Assembly: GCA_004298905.1 (NCBI GenBank)
Contig: SCTK01000004.1
Coordinates: 62,001 to 126,000, forward strand
Origin: Burkholderiaceae bacterium
Lineage (GTDB): Bacteria; Pseudomonadota; Gammaproteobacteria; Burkholderiales; Burkholderiaceae_D
DNA: 64,000 bases
Direction: 5' to 3'
Positions 61,720-64,000 of this stretch are shown here, piece by piece. The notes below the pieces were generated by a model. That model worked only from the letters and a program-made list of their open reading frames with translations. It did no database searches and was not told where the DNA came from. How positions within the stretch are numbered: the stretch's first letter is position 1; each line of letters begins with the position of its first letter. Made by a program: the position numbers and the translations under genes.

Positions 61720-63438
61720 ATGGCACGGCTGGAAAAAGTTCGATTAGGTGATTTGCTGGTTCAGCAGGGGCTGATCACGGGTGAGCAGTTGCTGGCGGCG
61801 CTGGCCGAGCAGAAGCGCAGCGGGCGCAAGCTGGGGCGCATCTTTGTCGACAGCAGCTATGTCACTGAAGAGGGTCTGTCGCAAGCGCTGGCCAATCAGT
61901 TGCAGATTCCCTTTATCGATCTGCGCAATTTCAACGTCCAGCCCGAGATGGCGCAGTTTCTGCCGGAAACCCAGGCGCGCCGTTTCCGCGCCGTGGTGCT
62001 GGAAGATCGTGGCGACAACCTCTTGCTGGCGCTGGCCGACCCGACCGATCTGCTGGCCTACGATGAGCTGGCGCGCATTCTGAAGCGCGAACTTGATCTG
62101 GCGGTGGTGACCGAGAGTCAATTGCTCGCTACCATCGACCGCATCTATCGCCGCACCAGTGAAATTTCCGGACTGGCCAAGGAGTTGACCGCCGAGCTGG
62201 GCGACGCGCCGGTGGATTTTGGCGATCTGCTGGGCAGTGGCAGCAGTACCCCGGGCATCGAAGAAGCGCCGGTGGTCAAGTTGCTGCAGACGATGTTCGA
62301 AGATGCGATCTCGGTGCGGGCGTCCGATGTCCACATCGAACCTCAGGAAACGCGCTTGCGCATTCGGTTTCGTATCGACGGCGTGCTGCATATTCAAACT
62401 GAAGCCGACCCGAAAATCGCCTCGGCCCTGGTGTTGCGGCTCAAGCTGATGTCGGGTCTCGACATTTCCGAAAAACGGTTGCCGCAGGATGGCCGCTTTG
62501 CGATTCGCGTGCGCGGCAATCCCGTCGACGTGCGGATCTCGACCATGCCGACGCAGTACGGCGAGTCGGTGGTGATGCGCTTGCTGAACCAGAATACCGG
62601 TCTGCTCGGTTTGAGCAGCATCGGCATGCCGCCGCGTATCCTCGAACGCGTCAAACACGCGATCCACCGGCCGCACGGCATGGTGCTGGTCACCGGCCCG
62701 ACCGGCAGCGGCAAAACCACCACGCTCTACTCCGCGCTGAAAGACATTAATACCCCCGACAAGAAAATCATCACGGTGGAAGATCCGGTCGAGTATCGCC
62801 TGCCCGGCATCAACCAGGTGCAGATCAACGACAAGATCGACCTGTCCTTTGCGCGCGTGCTGCGCTCGGCGCTGCGCCAGGACCCGGACGTGGTGCTGGT
62901 CGGCGAGATGCGCGATCAGGTGACGGCCGAGATCGGCCTGCGCGCTGCACTCACTGGCCACATGGTGCTGTCCACCCTGCATACCAACGATGCTCTGTCC
63001 ACGCCCATGCGGCTGCTCGACATGGGGGTGCCCGCCTATATGGTCGCGTTGTCCCTGCAGCTGGTGCTGGCGCAGCGGCTGGTGCGGCTGATCTGCCCTT
63101 CTTGCGTCAAACCCCACACCTTGCTGCCGAGCGAGCGCGAGTGGCTGCAATCCGAACTGGGTGCGCGCGTGGGTGACCATACCTATCGCCAGGGCGCGGG
63201 CTGCACGCAATGCAACAACACCGGCTTCAGCGGGCGCACGGCGGTGTATGAAATGCTTGAAATGACGCATCCCGTCGTGCACGCCGTGCATCAGGCCGAT
63301 CCGCTCGTGTTTACCCGCGTCGCGCGCGAACAAATGGGCGGCAACACCTTGCATCGCGATGCCATACGTCTGGTGCTGGAAGGGCGCACCACGGTATCCG
63401 AGGCGATGCGTCTCGCCAGCCAGAATGAGGAGAGCTGA
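61720..63438 (+). CDS. MshE/PilB-type pilus assembly ATPase with MshEN domain
   Basis: 572 aa. An N-terminal MshEN domain (about 5-75) shows both 24-residue c-di-GMP-binding motifs: RLGDLLVQQGLITGEQLLAA ending in LAEQ, then KLGRIFVDSSYVTEEGLSQA ending in LANQ. The secretion ATPase domain carries Walker A GPTGSGKTT (about 326), Asp box VEDPVEYR, Walker B LVGEMRDQ, His box STLHTNDA, and a zinc knuckle CPSC...CTQC. It powers pilus extension at the inner membrane. It most resembles MshE of MSHA pili. It ends in a TGATG junction with the next gene. Confidence 0.92.
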   Translation: MARLEKVRLGDLLVQQGLITGEQLLAALAEQKRSGRKLGRIFVDSSYVTEEGLSQALANQLQIPFIDLRNFNVQPEMAQFLPETQARRFRAVVLEDRGDNLLLALADPTDLLAYDELARILKRELDLAVVTESQLLATIDRIYRRTSEISGLAKELTAELGDAPVDFGDLLGSGSSTPGIEEAPVVKLLQTMFEDAISVRASDVHIEPQETRLRIRFRIDGVLHIQTEADPKIASALVLRLKLMSGLDISEKRLPQDGRFAIRVRGNPVDVRISTMPTQYGESVVMRLLNQNTGLLGLSSIGMPPRILERVKHAIHRPHGMVLVTGPTGSGKTTTLYSALKDINTPDKKIITVEDPVEYRLPGINQVQINDKIDLSFARVLRSALRQDPDVVLVGEMRDQVTAEIGLRAALTGHMVLSTLHTNDALSTPMRLLDMGVPAYMVALSLQLVLAQRLVRLICPSCVKPHTLLPSEREWLQSELGARVGDHTYRQGAGCTQCNNTGFSGRTAVYEMLEMTHPVVHAVHQADPLVFTRVAREQMGGNTLHRDAIRLVLEGRTTVSEAMRLASQNEES

Positions 63439-64000
63439 TGCCCAGCTTTGCCTACAAGGGACGTAACAGCAGCAGCGGTGCGCTGGTGCAGGGCGAGCTC
63501 GATAGCGCGAGCGAGGAAGCCGTGGCCAACGTCCTCATCGGGCGTGGTGTGATTCCGCTCGAAATCGTGGCGCGCGGCGCTTCCGGTGGCGCGCTGAAAA
63601 TCAAATGGGGCGGCGACAAGATCCGCACCGAAGATGTCATGCTGTTTTCCCGCCAGATGCACACCCTGCTCAAGGCGGGGGTGCCGATCATGCGTGCACT
63701 GGGCGGCTTGCAGGAATCGACCGTCAATCCGGGCATGACGCGCACTTTGCGTGAGGTGCGCGAGAGCCTCGATTCCGGCCGCGAGCTGTCGGCTGCGCTG
63801 GCGCGCCATCCCAAGGTATTTACGCCGTTTTATATCGCCATGATGAAGGTGGGCGAGCTGACCGGGCAGATGGATGAAATCTTCATGCGCCTGTTCGACC
63901 ATCTCGAATTTGAAAAATTTATGCACGATCAGGTCAAGTCTGCGCTGAGATATCCGATATTCGTCAGTGTGGTGATGATTGCAGCGTTGGTCGTCATCAA
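63438..64000 (+). CDS. Pilus inner-membrane platform protein MshG/PilC/GspF type (cut by window edge)
   Basis: 187 codons visible, open to the window end. The start MPSFAYKGRNSSSGALVQGE is typical of MshG and PilC. The first T2SSF domain shows FSRQMHTLLKAGVPIMRAL, TLREVRESLDSGRELSAALA, and FIAMMKVGELTGQMDEI-like sequence (YIAMMKVGELTGQM), then the first membrane helix begins near YPIFVSVVMIAALVV. The ATG overlaps the preceding stop by 1 nt, so translation is coupled. It would hold the assembly ATPase at the membrane. Confidence 0.93.
   Translation, partial: MPSFAYKGRNSSSGALVQGELDSASEEAVANVLIGRGVIPLEIVARGASGGALKIKWGGDKIRTEDVMLFSRQMHTLLKAGVPIMRALGGLQESTVNPGMTRTLREVRESLDSGRELSAALARHPKVFTPFYIAMMKVGELTGQMDEIFMRLFDHLEFEKFMHDQVKSALRYPIFVSVVMIAALVVI

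Noticed and set aside
61744-63354. Minus-strand open frame of about 536 codons opposite the pilus ATPase
   Set aside because: Mirror frame with His/Gln/Arg-rich product; the plus strand encodes a complete conserved ATPase.

Overview
The window looks like chromosome of a betaproteobacterium (Burkholderiales or a related order). The reasons are the gene order of the cytochrome c oxidase assembly cluster, a CtaB motif of the NCxxEQxID type, a Burkholderia-type trimeric porin, a class A RNase P RNA, and a long DUF3683/FAD/Fe-S fusion protein. Most of the DNA is dense, housekeeping-like and GC-rich by eye. No transposase, integrase, prophage or CRISPR array was seen.

Layout. 1-3.8 kb: a B12-binding radical SAM protein cut by the window edge, a small membrane methyltransferase, a 162-bp palindromic element, trmL, comF and a divergent bioC. 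3.9-13.1 kb: a complete aa3 oxidase and assembly cluster (coxB, coxA, a 33-aa assembly protein, ctaG, a DUF2970 protein, coxC, a DUF2909 protein, SURF1, a thioredoxin-fold protein, ctaA, ctaB, SCO1). 13.2-20.3 kb: signalling and miscellaneous genes: a histone-deacetylase-like amidohydrolase, a Ser/Thr kinase behind a sigma-54-type promoter, a candidate small RNA, a nitrilase-family hydrolase, a PAS-GGDEF-EAL protein and a LivK-type binding protein. 20.5-31.5 kb: one long polycistron that joins a GlpVPQUST-type glycerol ABC importer to a PEP-dependent dihydroxyacetone kinase. Its DhaM phosphorelay is split into separate EIIA, HPr and EI proteins, and the unit also holds a small HTH regulator and glyoxalase I. 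A chemoreceptor follows. 32.9-45.4 kb: pyruvate carboxylase, a porin, and a methionine block (metH and metR, divergent from metE across a palindromic repeat). 45.5-51.1 kb: rnpB, phoR, a conserved protein of unknown function, a HIT protein and a periplasmic alpha-carbonic anhydrase. 51.2-53.9 kb: a small accessory island with paired hairpin repeats, a SUKH-like immunity gene, an AbiEii nucleotidyltransferase with a 66-aa partner, and a protein with a caspase/CHAT-like His-Cys dyad. 54-64 kb: a giant FAD/Fe-S dehydrogenase, a CNNM/CorC protein, tRNA-Pro(CGG), ispB, uppP, and the start of an MSHA/type IV pilus operon behind a sigma-54-type promoter and a hairpin that reaches its ribosome binding site.

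How parts fit together. The 20.5-31.5 kb unit would import a three-carbon polyol or triose, pass phosphate PEP to EI to HPr to DhaM to DhaL, and phosphorylate dihydroxyacetone held by DhaK. GloA would clear methylglyoxal that arises from the triose phosphates, and pyruvate carboxylase lies nearby. Cyclic-di-GMP turnover (GGDEF-EAL) and a c-di-GMP-binding MshEN domain on the pilus ATPase appear in the same window. The two most interesting regions are the split-PTS dihydroxyacetone kinase/ABC locus and the 51-54 kb accessory island. Functions are read from motifs and context. No database search was run.
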